DNA of 64,000 nt from Peronospora farinosa (lineage: Eukaryota; Oomycota; Peronosporomycetes; Peronosporales; Peronosporaceae): positions 233,709 through 297,708 of the forward strand of contig CANTFK010000836.1 in assembly GCA_947646735.1 (NCBI GenBank), given 5' to 3'. Positions 9,055 to 19,805 of this stretch are shown here, piece after piece (positions within the stretch are counted from its first letter, which is position 1; every line of letters starts with the position of its first letter). Under the pieces are notes generated by a model. The model worked only from the letters and a program-made list of their open reading frames with translations, did not search any database and had not been told where the DNA came from. The translations under genes and the position numbers were made by a program.

Positions 9055-9990
9055 TCAAGTCTTTCGCGCCTGTACAGAAACAAAAACATTAGCATTGTCA
9101 TCTTCTGCACGAGCTGTACTTACGATTCTCACGTACTTGGTGCGTTCAGACGGATCCAGGTAGTGGTAGTAAATCTTGTTCATATCCCAGCACTGCGCTA
9201 CCTCGTAGTTATGTTCTGTAAATCGTGCAATTTGCGCTTCTACAGTCGGAAAGTCGTAAATACTCAACAAGTCACATCCACGCGCCTTGATATTCGCCAT
9301 CATTACTGTTCCAAACGCATCGTCAGGCAAAATCTGTTCGTACAGTACAAAGCTCACGTCTGCAAAGTATGACACCGCCCACGTCACTAGCTGCGTGGAG
9401 AATTTGGCATCCATGTAGATCAGCACACACTCTGACACAAACAGCGTTGGCACATTGCGATCAATACCTGCTGCTTCTAATTTGGTTCTTGTAGCATCCA
9501 AGTCCCTTAAATCACAAGGCAGTAAATGATACCCCGGTGTATTCAGCTCTGTGTACTCCGATGCCACTGCAGCCATAAATTCCTTGGTTGTTGCGAGCCC
9601 TAGCAGTTCATTAAGTGGTTTACGTCGTTTAATTGCACTCACTTTCTGCATGGTTACGTCCGGGAAATCCAGCTCGAAATACTCGCAATTACCAAGCATT
9701 TTACTACTTTTTAAACGAAAAAACATCGTGTCGAGTCCTGCACCTAAAATCACGACTTGTTTTTTTAGTTTCGAGTCACCAGCGCTTATAAATTTGGTCA
9801 CAAGTGACTCGACAGCAGTGACTCGAGCGTAATAACCGCGATTGATAATCGGCATGCGACGTGACGGAATCTTGACAAAAAATTGCACAAATGGATCGTT
9901 ATAATAGCCAAGATGACTGGCAGATAACTTGCACAAGGACGCATCCGCTGCTGTTTCCATTACGGCGCCATCGTGTTCTCCTGACAACAT
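9055..9990 (-). CDS. LCMT1: leucine carboxyl methyltransferase 1 (PP2A methyltransferase)
   Basis: SAM-dependent enzyme that methylates the C-terminal leucine carboxylate of protein phosphatase 2A catalytic subunits. Seen in order: the N-terminal ADASLCKLSASHLGYYNDPF signature, R-rich PSRRMPIINRGYYAR, SAM motif I VVILGAGLDTMFF, the acidic motif YFELDFPDV, and SECVLIYM with the following helix. About 311 residues, close to the family norm. The ATG at 9988-9990 is chosen because family members start shortly before DASLCK. The frame is open further upstream to an ATG at about 10122, but those extra residues look unlike the family. Divergent from the FYVE gene at 10877. Confidence 0.9.
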   Translation of the reverse strand: MLSGEHDGAVMETAADASLCKLSASHLGYYNDPFVQFFVKIPSRRMPIINRGYYARVTAVESLVTKFISAGDSKLKKQVVILGAGLDTMFFRLKSSKMLGNCEYFELDFPDVTMQKVSAIKRRKPLNELLGLATTKEFMAAVASEYTELNTPGYHLLPCDLRDLDATRTKLEAAGIDRNVPTLFVSECVLIYMDAKFSTQLVTWAVSYFADVSFVLYEQILPDDAFGTVMMANIKARGCDLLSIYDFPTVEAQIARFTEHNYEVAQCWDMNKIYYHYLDPSERTKYVRIVSTARAEDDNANVFVSVQARKT

Positions 9991-10304
9991 GATCGAATGC
10001 TTGTCACAAATCGCTCGGAAGACGAGAAGATTCGTATTTTTTGTGTAGTTATGATGTGGTATATTAAGTACGACGGATTGAAAAATCGCAGGTTTGTAAC
10101 GTTTAAACGTTAATATCAACATTTCGCTGACTATTGGATAGTCGGCCAGGTCTTGTCTTCCTGCACCAGACACTACGTATTATTATCAACATGAGTAGCA
10201 ATGAAGTGTGTATCAACGATCATCTTATTCATCGTCAACTATAATTACCGTCCATGTTATTACGTAGGTAAATCATAATAGGATTCAAACATTTTACGTC
10301 AAAG

Positions 10305-10694
10305 CTATAAGCACAGACTACGTAGCCAAAATCTGCAGCTAATTTCTTGTTCTTGAAATGCCTTCCCAAGAACTAAGAGGTTGTCGTAGTAGACCTTTGT
10401 GTTTTCGTAACATTTTAACGGCTGTATGTATTCGTGATAGTTGTTACTTACAACCAAGTACTGTACTTTGAACCGAATACTTGCAATGGGCGACTTGACT
10501 GCATCGACGAGCCAGAACCTACGAGAGTGGTACAGGACGTTTTGTCGTTCGTCCAAAGCGTCGCCACGTCGAGCACACTCGATCCAAAAAGTCTGTCTAC
10601 TCCCCCTTTTCAATTCCTCTTTGGCGTCATCGCACTTCACAATCGACGCAGTTAATACACAGTAAAAAGTCTCCTCTATTTTAAATACGGACAA
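10305..10694 (-). CDS. uncharacterised ORF in LCMT/FYVE intergenic region (doubtful)
   Basis: A 129-codon minus-strand frame lies in the roughly 890-bp divergent interval. It has no recognised motif, no transmembrane segment and ordinary composition. It could be 5' UTR or promoter sequence open by chance. I list it only because the interval holds nothing else. Confidence 0.15.
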   Translation of the reverse strand: MSVFKIEETFYCVLTASIVKCDDAKEELKRGSRQTFWIECARRGDALDERQNVLYHSRRFWLVDAVKSPIASIRFKVQYLVVSNNYHEYIQPLKCYENTKVYYDNLLVLGKAFQEQEISCRFWLRSLCL

Positions 10695-10876
10695 ACCAGC
10701 ACCACGTCACGAGAAAAAAAAACAATAAAAATTTCTCCTCATTCGAAGCAACACAAGCCGTTACGTACTTGTCCGTATAGTTTCTCTTCTGTAACGGGAT
10801 TGCAGTGTCGCAGGACATTGAGCAATAAGAAGAAGACAAGTGGGTACACATTGACACATTAAACTACAGGAACGCC

Positions 10877-13321
10877 ATGGACCGCACAAGCAGCCGAATT
10901 GTCTTGGACTATCGTGCATCTGAGCCAGTGTTGGCAGAGAGTGAACACTCGAGTCTGTGTGACGTACCGTTTTCCAGGTCACAAGTAAAGAGTCCGTCTA
11001 AATTCACGGCGGCGTCGTCGAATTCCGGCCATGCGTCACCGCATCGCCGATCAGTTATCCGTCATAAGCTGAAGCTGCCCGGTCTATCGAAGCACAAGCA
11101 GGTCAACAAATTACCGCGAATGGACGAGGTAATTTCGCGCGTTGAGATCACGGATGAACAGCAGGCTAAGATGCGAGAGCAGGCTGAAGAACTTATCGCA
11201 GCCGGTTTGCTCAAGTCCAAGGCGGCGTGGGACGGCAACAAGCAGATCTTTGACGACCCCAAGCTGTGGAAACTTCATAGCGCCAAGCCGCATCTTGCCG
11301 TGTACAAACGAAAAGATCCGCACCGTGGTGATGCTACTGCGAATCAGTTTGTCGCAACAGGACGCATTCCTGGCCTTACACTGCAGGACGTCGAGTATGG
11401 CAAGTATAGCGATACAACGCTGGATGAACGCTCCATCAGCGCGTACTTGTTTCGCGACTACTTTTTGGACGCCGCAGTGCTGCAGGTGCTGGAGACGCAG
11501 ACAGAGGACGACCCATTTCGCTTTTTTGGCATCAAATGGATGGCGTTTGCCTCCCCCAGTGGACCGGCAAGATTTTTCTCCCCTAGAGATCACGCGTACT
11601 ACGAATATGCCAAGACAGTGATTACCGAAGAGGGAGACAAAGTGCTGGTCAAAGTGATGCAGTCAGTTGGAGGCGATATTCTGCCTCCACTGCCTCAAAC
11701 TGTAAGTTACGATAGACTTGGTGACAGCGTTGACCCGTCAAAATTGCGCTTCGTTCGCGGCCACCTATCGATTATATCGATGTACGTTTGTGACGAAGAG
11801 ACCAACGCTGTCAAGGTGTTTGCTGAAGGTTCTCTGGATCCGGGAGGTCGAGCTAGTTCCTGGCTGGGGAGTGCGTTCCTTTCGCAGTTTGCGCCCACGT
11901 TCGTGCGGATTGAGTACTGCGCAGACATTAAGTACATCATGAAGCACGGCATGGTCTTTCCGCATTCGCCAGCAGCGCTCAGTCATTCTCAGTCGGCGCA
12001 GAGTTTCGTCAAGAGTCAGAGCACGATAAGCGGGTCCGAGGTTACGGCACATGGTCCCTCTGCGATGCCGCAATTAATGACACCAGCTCGTGAAATGGGG
12101 CGAATGTCCATCAGTCCTCAACCAAGCTGGATACCAGATCACCAGCGCAAAGTGTGCTTCGTGTGCTTTAAAAGTTTTGGTATCATCCGACGCCACCGCC
12201 ATCACTGTCGTATGTGCGGTGAAGTCATGTGTGGCCGCTGCATGATTACATTACCACTTGTTGCACCGCCTTCTTCAGCTGTACAAGATGGGAGCGACGA
12301 TAATGTTGAAGACGGTTTCCACCCTCACCGTTCGCATCGGCATGTGGACCAGCTTGAAGGTCGTCCAATGAGCATGTTACTGAAGCAACCAGCGAAGAAG
12401 ATTCTGGAGGAGACTCGTTCGAACGGATATCCAGCCGTGAACAATGTGAAATTGTGCAAGAAGTGCATGTTTAGCATTCGTCAAGAGCGCAAGGGTACGA
12501 TGAGGGGAGCTACAAATTTCTACGCTGCGCCCACTATGATCAAGCAATTTCCTCTGGTTTTGCAGGGTTCTCTGGCCGATAACGTTGGTCTTCGACCTGG
12601 ACCGATGCGTGGCTTCTTCCCGGGTGGTCGCTACGCCGCTGATGATGAGCTCAATAGAAATGCTGGTGGAGGTCGCAACGATGAGGACGATATCGAAGAA
12701 ACGGATGAGGAATACTCAGGTCGTGTTGAACACATGCGGCAAAAGCACATGGCGCGCGAGAGGAAGAAAAATTTGCGGCGTAGTATTCTTCTGTACGACG
12801 AAGACGATCTGAGCAACGGAGGAGAGTCTCCACCCGCTAGACCAAGTCATCTGTTTAACCGAGATGACAGCACGTTTAATTTCGACGATTTTCTGCTGCC
12901 GACGCCAAAGCGCGAAGAGGGTGGTCATAGTGCTGTCAGGTCAAGCTTGTGTAGCCGGGTGCTGAGCTCTACCAACAAAAGCGATGCAATTCCTCCATCG
13001 ATACCTCGTCGGCCATCTACGGCAGCACGCCAGTCGGAGAGCAGCTCGAAACTTCGATCATTGTCGATTCCGGACCAATTGGAACAGGTAGAACGATCGA
13101 TCGCACAGCAAGAGGCATTGATCCGATCAATTACGGAGCAGCGTAGCAAGATGTTCCGTTCTCCAGAAGATGACACCGCTGCGAAGACGACCGTAGCTAC
13201 GACTGCCGGAGAAATTTCGTCAGAGGCACGGTCTTCCCTGCTTTACCCTGGATCGACCGAAACTGCGCCGACGCCCAGAGCCGACGCATTGACCACCCCG
13301 CTTTCCTTGCACTCTTCTTAG
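10877..13321 (+). CDS. FYVE zinc-finger protein with START-like N-terminal region
   Basis: 814 residues, single exon from ATG 10877 to TAG at 13319. The N-terminal half (about residues 80-370) has the layout of the oomycete START/FYVE family, a lipid-binding helix-grip domain. The FYVE finger starts near residue 424: CFVCFKSFGIIRRHRHHCRM carries the RR/KHHCR phosphoinositide-binding motif, followed by CGEVMCGRC. The last zinc pair (LCKKC, near 525) is displaced by an insertion of about 70 residues. The C-terminus ends in a short coiled coil (LEQVERSIAQQEALIRSI). It probably binds PI3P on endosomes; its target is unknown. It is convergent with a FYVE paralogue whose stop lies 181 bp away. Confidence 0.85.
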   Translation: MDRTSSRIVLDYRASEPVLAESEHSSLCDVPFSRSQVKSPSKFTAASSNSGHASPHRRSVIRHKLKLPGLSKHKQVNKLPRMDEVISRVEITDEQQAKMREQAEELIAAGLLKSKAAWDGNKQIFDDPKLWKLHSAKPHLAVYKRKDPHRGDATANQFVATGRIPGLTLQDVEYGKYSDTTLDERSISAYLFRDYFLDAAVLQVLETQTEDDPFRFFGIKWMAFASPSGPARFFSPRDHAYYEYAKTVITEEGDKVLVKVMQSVGGDILPPLPQTVSYDRLGDSVDPSKLRFVRGHLSIISMYVCDEETNAVKVFAEGSLDPGGRASSWLGSAFLSQFAPTFVRIEYCADIKYIMKHGMVFPHSPAALSHSQSAQSFVKSQSTISGSEVTAHGPSAMPQLMTPAREMGRMSISPQPSWIPDHQRKVCFVCFKSFGIIRRHRHHCRMCGEVMCGRCMITLPLVAPPSSAVQDGSDDNVEDGFHPHRSHRHVDQLEGRPMSMLLKQPAKKILEETRSNGYPAVNNVKLCKKCMFSIRQERKGTMRGATNFYAAPTMIKQFPLVLQGSLADNVGLRPGPMRGFFPGGRYAADDELNRNAGGGRNDEDDIEETDEEYSGRVEHMRQKHMARERKKNLRRSILLYDEDDLSNGGESPPARPSHLFNRDDSTFNFDDFLLPTPKREEGGHSAVRSSLCSRVLSSTNKSDAIPPSIPRRPSTAARQSESSSKLRSLSIPDQLEQVERSIAQQEALIRSITEQRSKMFRSPEDDTAAKTTVATTAGEISSEARSSLLYPGSTETAPTPRADALTTPLSLHSS

Positions 13322-13501
13322 ACGGAATCAATGTAGCATATATAGAGCATGACATTGCAGTGCAAATGTTAAAAATTACTGGCACGCATCTAACGCATCG
13401 ATTCCCGAGATGTCGAAAAACATGACGCATTCTAGCAATAAAATGTTAACGTCTTATTTATCTAACCTTCATCTGGCCCTGATCGATTTACGCCCATCAG
13501 C

Positions 13502-16108
13502 TTACGCTTTTGATGGAGCTGCTGCTGCAAAAATAGAAGAGGTTGCTGCTTCCTTCTTGCGTTCCTGTTCAATGGTGCACAGGATACGAGCTTGGTCTGC
13601 TAGCGAGCTCTCAACTTGTGCGAGCGCTTGACGAAGGTCTCGCATCGGTTTATCAATTTCGGTGCACTCGTCTTCTTCATCTTCACTACACAGCGAAGTT
13701 GTCGATGCAGATGGCGATGGGATTCGTCGGTTTTGATACAAGGCATCGTCTTGTAAGTCACGCATTCGGCGCAACACTTTCTCGGTAGCCCTGACGGCAG
13801 CCCTAGCTACTCCCGCGCTAACAGCGAGTTCGTTTTTTTCTTCATCATTCAGCTCACAGAAGCTATTAAGCACTGGTTTTGGTTCCTCAACGTCCAGTAC
13901 TCGGTTGGTCTGCGTGGGGTAAAACTGAATCGAGTCGTTGTCATCACTGTCAATGCTACTCTGGACGTCGGATCTGTGTTGGCTCGAGTTGCGTTCCAAG
14001 AGACCACCACTGTCGTTGCTGTTTTCATCTTTTTTCGCGAGCTCATACATCTGTAAAGACGTAAGAGATGAGGAAGTTGACAGTGCGTGAGGCGAGAGGA
14101 TCATCACACGCTCATGATTAGCATGACTATCTAATCCACCATCCTCGTGTCCATTCCACTCCTGAGCGTACGAACCAGGCCGCGCAAACATCGACGACCC
14201 AGGTCTTGTGTCAAACGCATTCGAGCCTGGTCTTCTCTTCATTTCCGCAAGACCATCGACGCTTTCGGCATCCGTATCATCCACCACCAACATCGGAAGG
14301 TCTAGTTCACCTCCAAACATTTGCGCTTCGTCGTCATCAAGTCCGTCAAGCTCCTCTATTTCCATGTCGTCCGGTGTCCAGGTTTGCGATCGCAGATGAG
14401 AATACTCATTCAAGTCAAGTATTCCATTGCCGTCAGCAATGGAGGGTTCCATATCGCTGTGTCTTCGTCGCTTGGTAGATTTATTCTTGGATCGGTTAAC
14501 AAGTGGGACACTCTGTAGACAGCGGAGACAGACCTTTGCTATCATCACGTATACCACAGCACCACCCCCAAGTACGGCCGTCTCCGCGGATCCGTCGACT
14601 AACTTCCTTGCATTCATCAGATTAAGACTCGCGTCAAACCTTCCGTCTTTGCTGTCCTCCTCCCCCACCTGCTTGTCGAAGCTACACGTCATAGTCTCTT
14701 CAAAGTTGATTGGCGCGTCTTCATGCTCAGCTGCTTTCGCATCTGCGATTAGGTCCACGGGTGTTTTTACAGTCCCTCTCAAGCCGCGAAAGCTTTGAGC
14801 AGCGCGGACATTAACTCGGTGGTGGAACATGCACTCGCGGCACATGATTTCACCACAGACACGACAATGGTGCTTAAAGCGCCGAACGAGACGAAACTTC
14901 TTGTTGCACACCGAGCAGTGTGGACGGAGTTCATCAGCTACCCACTCTTGTGTCATCTCAAGTGGTGGACCACTTGGTATTTTGCGTCGTCTTGACTTTT
15001 TCTTCTTCTTCTTCTTTTTCGATGCCCTCGCAAGCGCTTGATCTGCGCTGTCACTACTAATAGCGATACCCAGCGATGATCCGAACGACATGCAAGCAGG
15101 GAAAATGGAGCGCTCCGAACGCCAGAATGCCTTGAGATATCTGTACACGAGAATGTCTGGCATGCTACCCTTCACGTGAATTCGACCCTTAGCACATACG
15201 TGCAGCAAGGGGTTTATTACTTCATTTTCATCGTCCATCCAGTACACGAAAGCAGCTTCAACGTGTCCCCGCGTAAGACCAAAGTACGAGTCTTGGCCGC
15301 CGTATCCCCTGATATGTACCGACTGAGTCACTCGATACAGCATCCGACGTCCTGTTTCCGGATCTACGTGTGTGCCTAGATGTTCGAGGAAGACAAACTC
15401 GCGACTTGCCATGAAGGCTTGCACCGGGGAGCGCACTGCCAACCACTTGAGTCCAAGGTACCAGAACGGATCCTCGAGTGTAGCACCCTCAAGAGTCTGC
15501 AAGACACAACAATCCAGTACTGCTTCACCGTATACTTTCCTCATCGTTGCTCGCATTTCGTGTGTGTGTTCACAGTACAGCATGTTCATGACGTCCTCCA
15601 GTGAGTTGGGAAGAACGGCGTGAGCCATGAAATGCTGTCCGCTAGCAGCTTCAAACGGCACTGATGCAAACGGTTGAGAAGGCATTGGGTTCCGGATGAC
15701 GTTATTAGTGCTGTGGAAGCTGCCAAGACTCGTGACACCTGGGATCGTGACGTGTGGAGTTGGTGGCGCAACCCGTTTATCGTCTTCCTGCTGTTGCTGT
15801 CCACCCTCTTGTTGTTGTGCATTAGCTACTACTTGCTTCCTGCCCTTCCTCTCTTTATTTTGTTTCTTGGCCATAAAGCACGCTGTCGGTCGAGCGGAGA
15901 GCACTTTCCAGCCGCTCGATACGGCGCGCTCGATGTTGGAACGTCCCCACGTCGGTCCGTCACGAATTGCATCTAGAGCTGCTTGCACTGCATATCCATG
16001 AAGCTCCTCGTGCTGTGCAGGTGTGAGGTTCAATTGAGGCAACAGACTCTCGTCAACAGGGAAGAAGGTTGAACTGATGGCCACACGCTTACGCTGCTGA
16101 GTCTCCAT
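13502..16108 (-). CDS. FYVE zinc-finger protein, paralogue of the upstream FYVE gene
   Basis: About 868 residues from ATG at 16106-16108 (the frame is open a little further, but without an ATG). Same plan as its neighbour: a START-like N-terminal half, then a FYVE finger near residue 400 (HCSVCNKKFRLVRRFKHHCR, CGEIMCREC) with the last pair (VCLRCLQS) about 110 residues later, and a C-terminal coiled coil (LRQALAQVESSLADQARIL). A run of eight lysines followed by SRRRK lies just before the finger; it may be a nuclear or membrane-binding signal. The long acidic Ser-rich segment (residues about 560-760) looks disordered. The tail-to-tail arrangement with a similar gene suggests an old inverted duplication. 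Confidence 0.85.
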   Translation of the reverse strand: METQQRKRVAISSTFFPVDESLLPQLNLTPAQHEELHGYAVQAALDAIRDGPTWGRSNIERAVSSGWKVLSARPTACFMAKKQNKERKGRKQVVANAQQQEGGQQQQEDDKRVAPPTPHVTIPGVTSLGSFHSTNNVIRNPMPSQPFASVPFEAASGQHFMAHAVLPNSLEDVMNMLYCEHTHEMRATMRKVYGEAVLDCCVLQTLEGATLEDPFWYLGLKWLAVRSPVQAFMASREFVFLEHLGTHVDPETGRRMLYRVTQSVHIRGYGGQDSYFGLTRGHVEAAFVYWMDDENEVINPLLHVCAKGRIHVKGSMPDILVYRYLKAFWRSERSIFPACMSFGSSLGIAISSDSADQALARASKKKKKKKKSRRRKIPSGPPLEMTQEWVADELRPHCSVCNKKFRLVRRFKHHCRVCGEIMCRECMFHHRVNVRAAQSFRGLRGTVKTPVDLIADAKAAEHEDAPINFEETMTCSFDKQVGEEDSKDGRFDASLNLMNARKLVDGSAETAVLGGGAVVYVMIAKVCLRCLQSVPLVNRSKNKSTKRRRHSDMEPSIADGNGILDLNEYSHLRSQTWTPDDMEIEELDGLDDDEAQMFGGELDLPMLVVDDTDAESVDGLAEMKRRPGSNAFDTRPGSSMFARPGSYAQEWNGHEDGGLDSHANHERVMILSPHALSTSSSLTSLQMYELAKKDENSNDSGGLLERNSSQHRSDVQSSIDSDDNDSIQFYPTQTNRVLDVEEPKPVLNSFCELNDEEKNELAVSAGVARAAVRATEKVLRRMRDLQDDALYQNRRIPSPSASTTSLCSEDEEDECTEIDKPMRDLRQALAQVESSLADQARILCTIEQERKKEAATSSIFAAAAPSKA

Positions 16109-16150
16109 GCGATCCGCTGCCGTCAAAAGTGTCCACTTGATGGGATCCAA

Positions 16151-17714
16151 TATTGCTTGATTACGACAACAATGGAGACGTTGGGTGGCAAGCGGACAAA
16201 TGTAAGAGTGGATGAAGCTTGTGTGGCTGTCGACGCCGACGCTTTCGTGTGGATGCGCTCTTTTCTGCTGGAACGTCCACGTTTGTTCGGTTCAGGCTGT
16301 GCACGGAAGAAGACGTCGACTGGAGCTTTGTTCGTGGTCTCAACGTGATGCTCAACCCCAGCTTTGCCACGCACGTGCGACTCGATTCTACGCTACACTG
16401 CAGTCTACAAACGGGACTTTGAAACGTGATGATGATCAGACTGTCTACTAAATCCTAATGATTGTTTAAGATATCTCTGTGAGGGGATATTCCCTGATCT
16501 TCTACCATGACTACGTCATTCTCCTATGCTCAATCCGATGGGCTTCACGGAGGACACTTCAAAAGGGCACGTGGGACCATTTGATCAATCCCGAGCACAG
16601 GGCAGGTAGCGCTTTGAAAGTGAGGCAGGGAACTAAACCGGCTTTTCCAGACGGGCCAGCGTGACTTATGAGAGGAGTTTGCTACGTGGGACTGGAATTC
16701 GGGCTCGACGTACGAGCCGGCGATAAGGAGGCATTCTCTTCAATACGGCATGCAAACCTGACGGGGAGTAATAGCCACAAAGTCTCGAGGTGTGGAGCAC
16801 GTCTATAAAGCATCAAAAAGGCATCAACAAGTTTATGCCCCTCCGTTCGCACGTTGCGTTGGGAGAGAAGGCCTTCCCCTTTCAACCTTGGTCTTATGAT
16901 GGGATACTTTCCGCCCAAGGTAAGAGAACCGGCATGCCGGCTTGTTGGAGGCCTTCGTCGCATTCGGAAGAGGAATACAGCAGGTAGCACAAGTTACAGA
17001 ACATTCAACAATTCATTTGTGGCTCATGAGGATCGCTGCGAATCAAGTGTCAATGAAGAATCCATTACGTTGTGAATCATCTAGAAGCGAGTCGTCTTGG
17101 TGCTGCGACAAGTGTAAGATACTGTTACTACCGACGATCTGCTGAAAGGCATAGCAGCAAAAGAGGAATTGCTTGCCACACTCGCGACTAATAAAAGCAT
17201 GGAGCATGTGATTCATTACAACTGGATGGCGCGCTAGTCGCGCACATATGAGCAACTGAGTCTTTTGTAAACAACGTACTGAGCTCTTGCAGTTTTCAAT
17301 GTCGTATGTGGCTCAATCGATCCCAGCAAGGCCATCTGGTGGTTGGTGGACAACATAAATACAATTTGCGAGCCACTATTCATGAGCTCTCTCTACTTCA
17401 ATTGACCTATCGAGAGGGTATTTTCGATATCACGTGCATCGAAGCAAGACTGGGCTGGATAGCAAGTGCCAACACACAATTTAGTGAATGTTCCAAAACG
17501 CTTTTTTGATTCTGCGTAAAGACAACCTCAACTTCCTAGTTTTTTGTCCGTACTTTGTAGTACTAATGGTAGAAAATGTGCTGTAGCAACCATCTCAACA
17601 CGAGCAAAACTACTCTTTTCCCTCACCTCGAAATCAATGCCAATTGATCATGTTTGCTTCTACCAGTCCTACATTCAAGCAGCAGTACAGGCCGAGCAAA
17701 CTGATTCGTCCAGC
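16151..17714. other. intergenic region without supported gene
   Basis: About 1.5 kb with only short frames on both strands, none showing a family motif. It could hold old transposon debris, but I could not align it with the elements in this window. Confidence 0.45.
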
Positions 17715-18183
17715 TTAGGCCTTCTTGGCCGTAAAAACGAGTGGTCCAACATTGTCACCCGTTTCCTTGTTGTGCTTCATGTGAGAGCCATCACAGTACG
17801 GGAACTTGTTGGACTTCCAGCAGCGACAGACCGCACACTTGCCTTTCTCCTTGATGACGTCTTCCACGTCCGGTATCGACACAAAGTCCACCACCTTCTC
17901 CTTCTCCATCTGCACCTTACGGTTCACACGTCTAGGCTTTGAGTTGCCCTTGCCAGCAAACAGCGTCAGTCCCAGCATAAAGATAGTGATGAGAAGTGGC
18001 GCCAGATACATCCAATCGGCTTGTTTGAGCTTTAAAAAGCCCGAAAACGTGCGAGGCAGCGGCAACCCCTTGAGATAGCGCGGAAGATCTGTCTATAGAC
18101 AAAAAAAGTGAGGCAATTTGTTGAGTTTCTAGTGTCAAGTGAAGGGACAAACGCACCTTTAGATACTTGCGGATGACGTCCAT
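17715..18183 (-). CDS. CDGSH iron-sulfur domain protein (mitoNEET/CISD2-like), two exons
   Basis: Exon 1 is 18157-18183 (MDVIRKYLK), the intron is 18093-18156 (64 nt, gtgcgt...tatag), and exon 2 is 17715-18092, giving 134 residues. A single transmembrane helix (WMYLAPLLITIFMLGLTLF, about residues 37-55) is followed by a basic linker and the CDGSH motif CAVCRCWKSNKFPYCDGSH, which supplies three Cys and one His for a 2Fe-2S cluster. This is the family that anchors in the outer mitochondrial or ER membrane with the cluster facing the cytosol. The phase-0 splice restores a continuous frame. The upstream neighbour on the same strand is EMC3, 154 bp away. Confidence 0.92.
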
Positions 18184-18337
18184 GATGCTTGGAATGAAGG
18201 AAGTCGTGAATGCCCAGATATTATCACTACGATTTTCAACGAATCATACAAGCTGAACATATCTCCGTCAAATGATTCGCTAAAAGTAGCGTTTCCTTTT
18301 ACCCAATCATATCGACTTGAAGTCTTACAAGCTGTGT

Positions 18338-19597
18338 CTACTTCCTCTTAGAGATCTTGGAATACTTGGACGATCGCTTCTCCGTATTCGTGGTCGTTGA
18401 GCTGGTGGACGACGAGGTAACCGACATCTTGGGTTTCTCTGGAATGGTCTCACCCAATAGCTTCTTCTCGGCAAATTCCAGCTGCCACTCGTGCGTGTGG
18501 AGGCGGAGACTCACACGCTCCTGCTTGTACACCTTCGGTGCGTCAAATCCCATATTGGGACCAGCACCCATGCCCATCTGCATTTGCATTGCCTTGGCAT
18601 CGTCGCTAGCTGCAAAACACAATATAGTAAAACAGATCAGTCCTTCATCTTCAAGCCGTGACAATCGTCATGAGCGAGACTATACCGCTCTTCTCGCCGA
18701 GGATGAGCGAGAGGAAACCACGCATGCCAAAGCTCACGAGAAAATACCACGACACTGACGATACGTACGACACATCGAGTGTGCTAGAATGTTCAGAAAT
18801 AACAAAAGCAGCAACAAAAAGTAAGATATCGATATCTAGATCCAGATCACAAGTATTGCTGTGCCACCTTACTTGAGTTCAATGCCACGCTGCAGCATCA
18901 TCTTAAACTTTTGGGTGAGAGAGAAAGGCACCTTAGCTGCGGTTTGGAAGCGTTAACAATAGGTTGACTTAGCGTGTGAACAGCAATAACCCCTTTACAA
19001 ACAGTTGACGTACCCAGCACAAAACCACCAAAAAAGTAGCTCATGAGCCCCATCATGACAAAGTTCGACACCATAAATGTCATGTTCCCCTTCATCATCT
19101 CCAGCATACTGTTGGGGTTCATCATTTGGTTCATGGCTTCACTCTTGACCTTTTCGCGCAGAGCTCCCTTCATGCCGTCATTCTTTTGCGACGCCGTGAA
19201 ATAGTGCTGCATACACACGAGAACCACAATACACGAGTCAATAACGACATTGAAACGTTTCAATCATGCAGCGTTTGCCTTCTAGTTTCTCACCTTGCGC
19301 ATGGCAAAGGCATCAGGCGTAATAAACTTGGAATTGATGCGCGTAATCTGAGCGCGCTTGACCGTGTTCCTGTCAGTGAAAGATCGCAGCATTTAGCTCA
19401 GTTTTATATTATTCCATTTCGGGGGATTCTCCTTTTGATATCACGTACATGGACATGAGCTGCTCGACACTCGCCATCTTCTCGCTTTTAAGTAGCAGTG
19501 TAACGTAGTGACGCACCATGGCCGAACATCCAAAGATGATGATCATAGGCAACACCACCCAATCACGGATACTCGGGTCAAGGATAATCTCCACCAT
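18338..19597 (-). CDS. EMC3: ER membrane protein complex subunit 3, six exons
   Basis: Core insertase subunit of the ER membrane complex (Oxa1 superfamily). Reconstructed exons on the minus strand: 19449-19597, 19294-19369, 19014-19206, 18873-18936, 18686-18783, 18338-18609. All junctions are GT-AG and the phases agree, giving 283 residues (about 261 in animals). Family segments in order: DPSIRDWVVLPMIIIF with RHYVTLLL (first TM and arginine motif), NPNSMLEMMKGNMTFMVS, FFGGFVLGAKVPFSLTQKFK, and TLDVSYVSSVSWYFL with GMRGF. The C-terminus is Ser/Thr- and Lys-rich. It is unusually intron-rich for this window. A decayed copy of exon 1 lies at 20300-20500. Confidence 0.93.
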
Positions 19598-19628
19598 GTT
19601 TTTAGTCAGTCAACAGGCAAATAGACTT

Positions 19629-19726
19629 TTGCTAAAAGTTACTTGCTAAAAATTATCTACTAAAAGCTACTTGCTGAAGATTATCTACTAAAAGCTACTT
19701 GCTAAAGGTTATCTGCTAAAAGTTAT
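19629..19726. repeat. 14-bp tandem repeat, seven copies
   Basis: Seven head-to-tail units of the form TTGCTAAAAGTTAC / CTACTAAAAGCTAC, alternating in two subtypes so that a 28-bp higher-order unit is visible. It begins 32 bp upstream of the EMC3 start codon, inside its promoter or 5' UTR. Confidence 0.85.
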
Positions 19727-19805
19727 GAAAGTATTTTAATTCGATCCTTACCGTCTTCTTCACGCAACATGCACACTCATGCAACCTCGTCTTTTATAGT
19801 TTAAG

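Noticed and set aside
13849..15041. Several plus-strand frames opposite the second FYVE gene
   Set aside because: They mirror the compositional bias of the acidic Ser-rich coding strand; no independent support.
16157..16348. Short plus-strand ORF divergent from the second FYVE gene
   Set aside because: No motif, overlaps the FYVE promoter, and other frames there are equally open.
17120..17500. Scattered open frames that could be transposon debris
   Set aside because: No alignment with elements A, B or C and no recognised domain.
19629..19726. Regularly spaced repeat that might look like a CRISPR array
   Set aside because: Contiguous 14-bp tandem units without spacers in a eukaryotic genome; a simple minisatellite.
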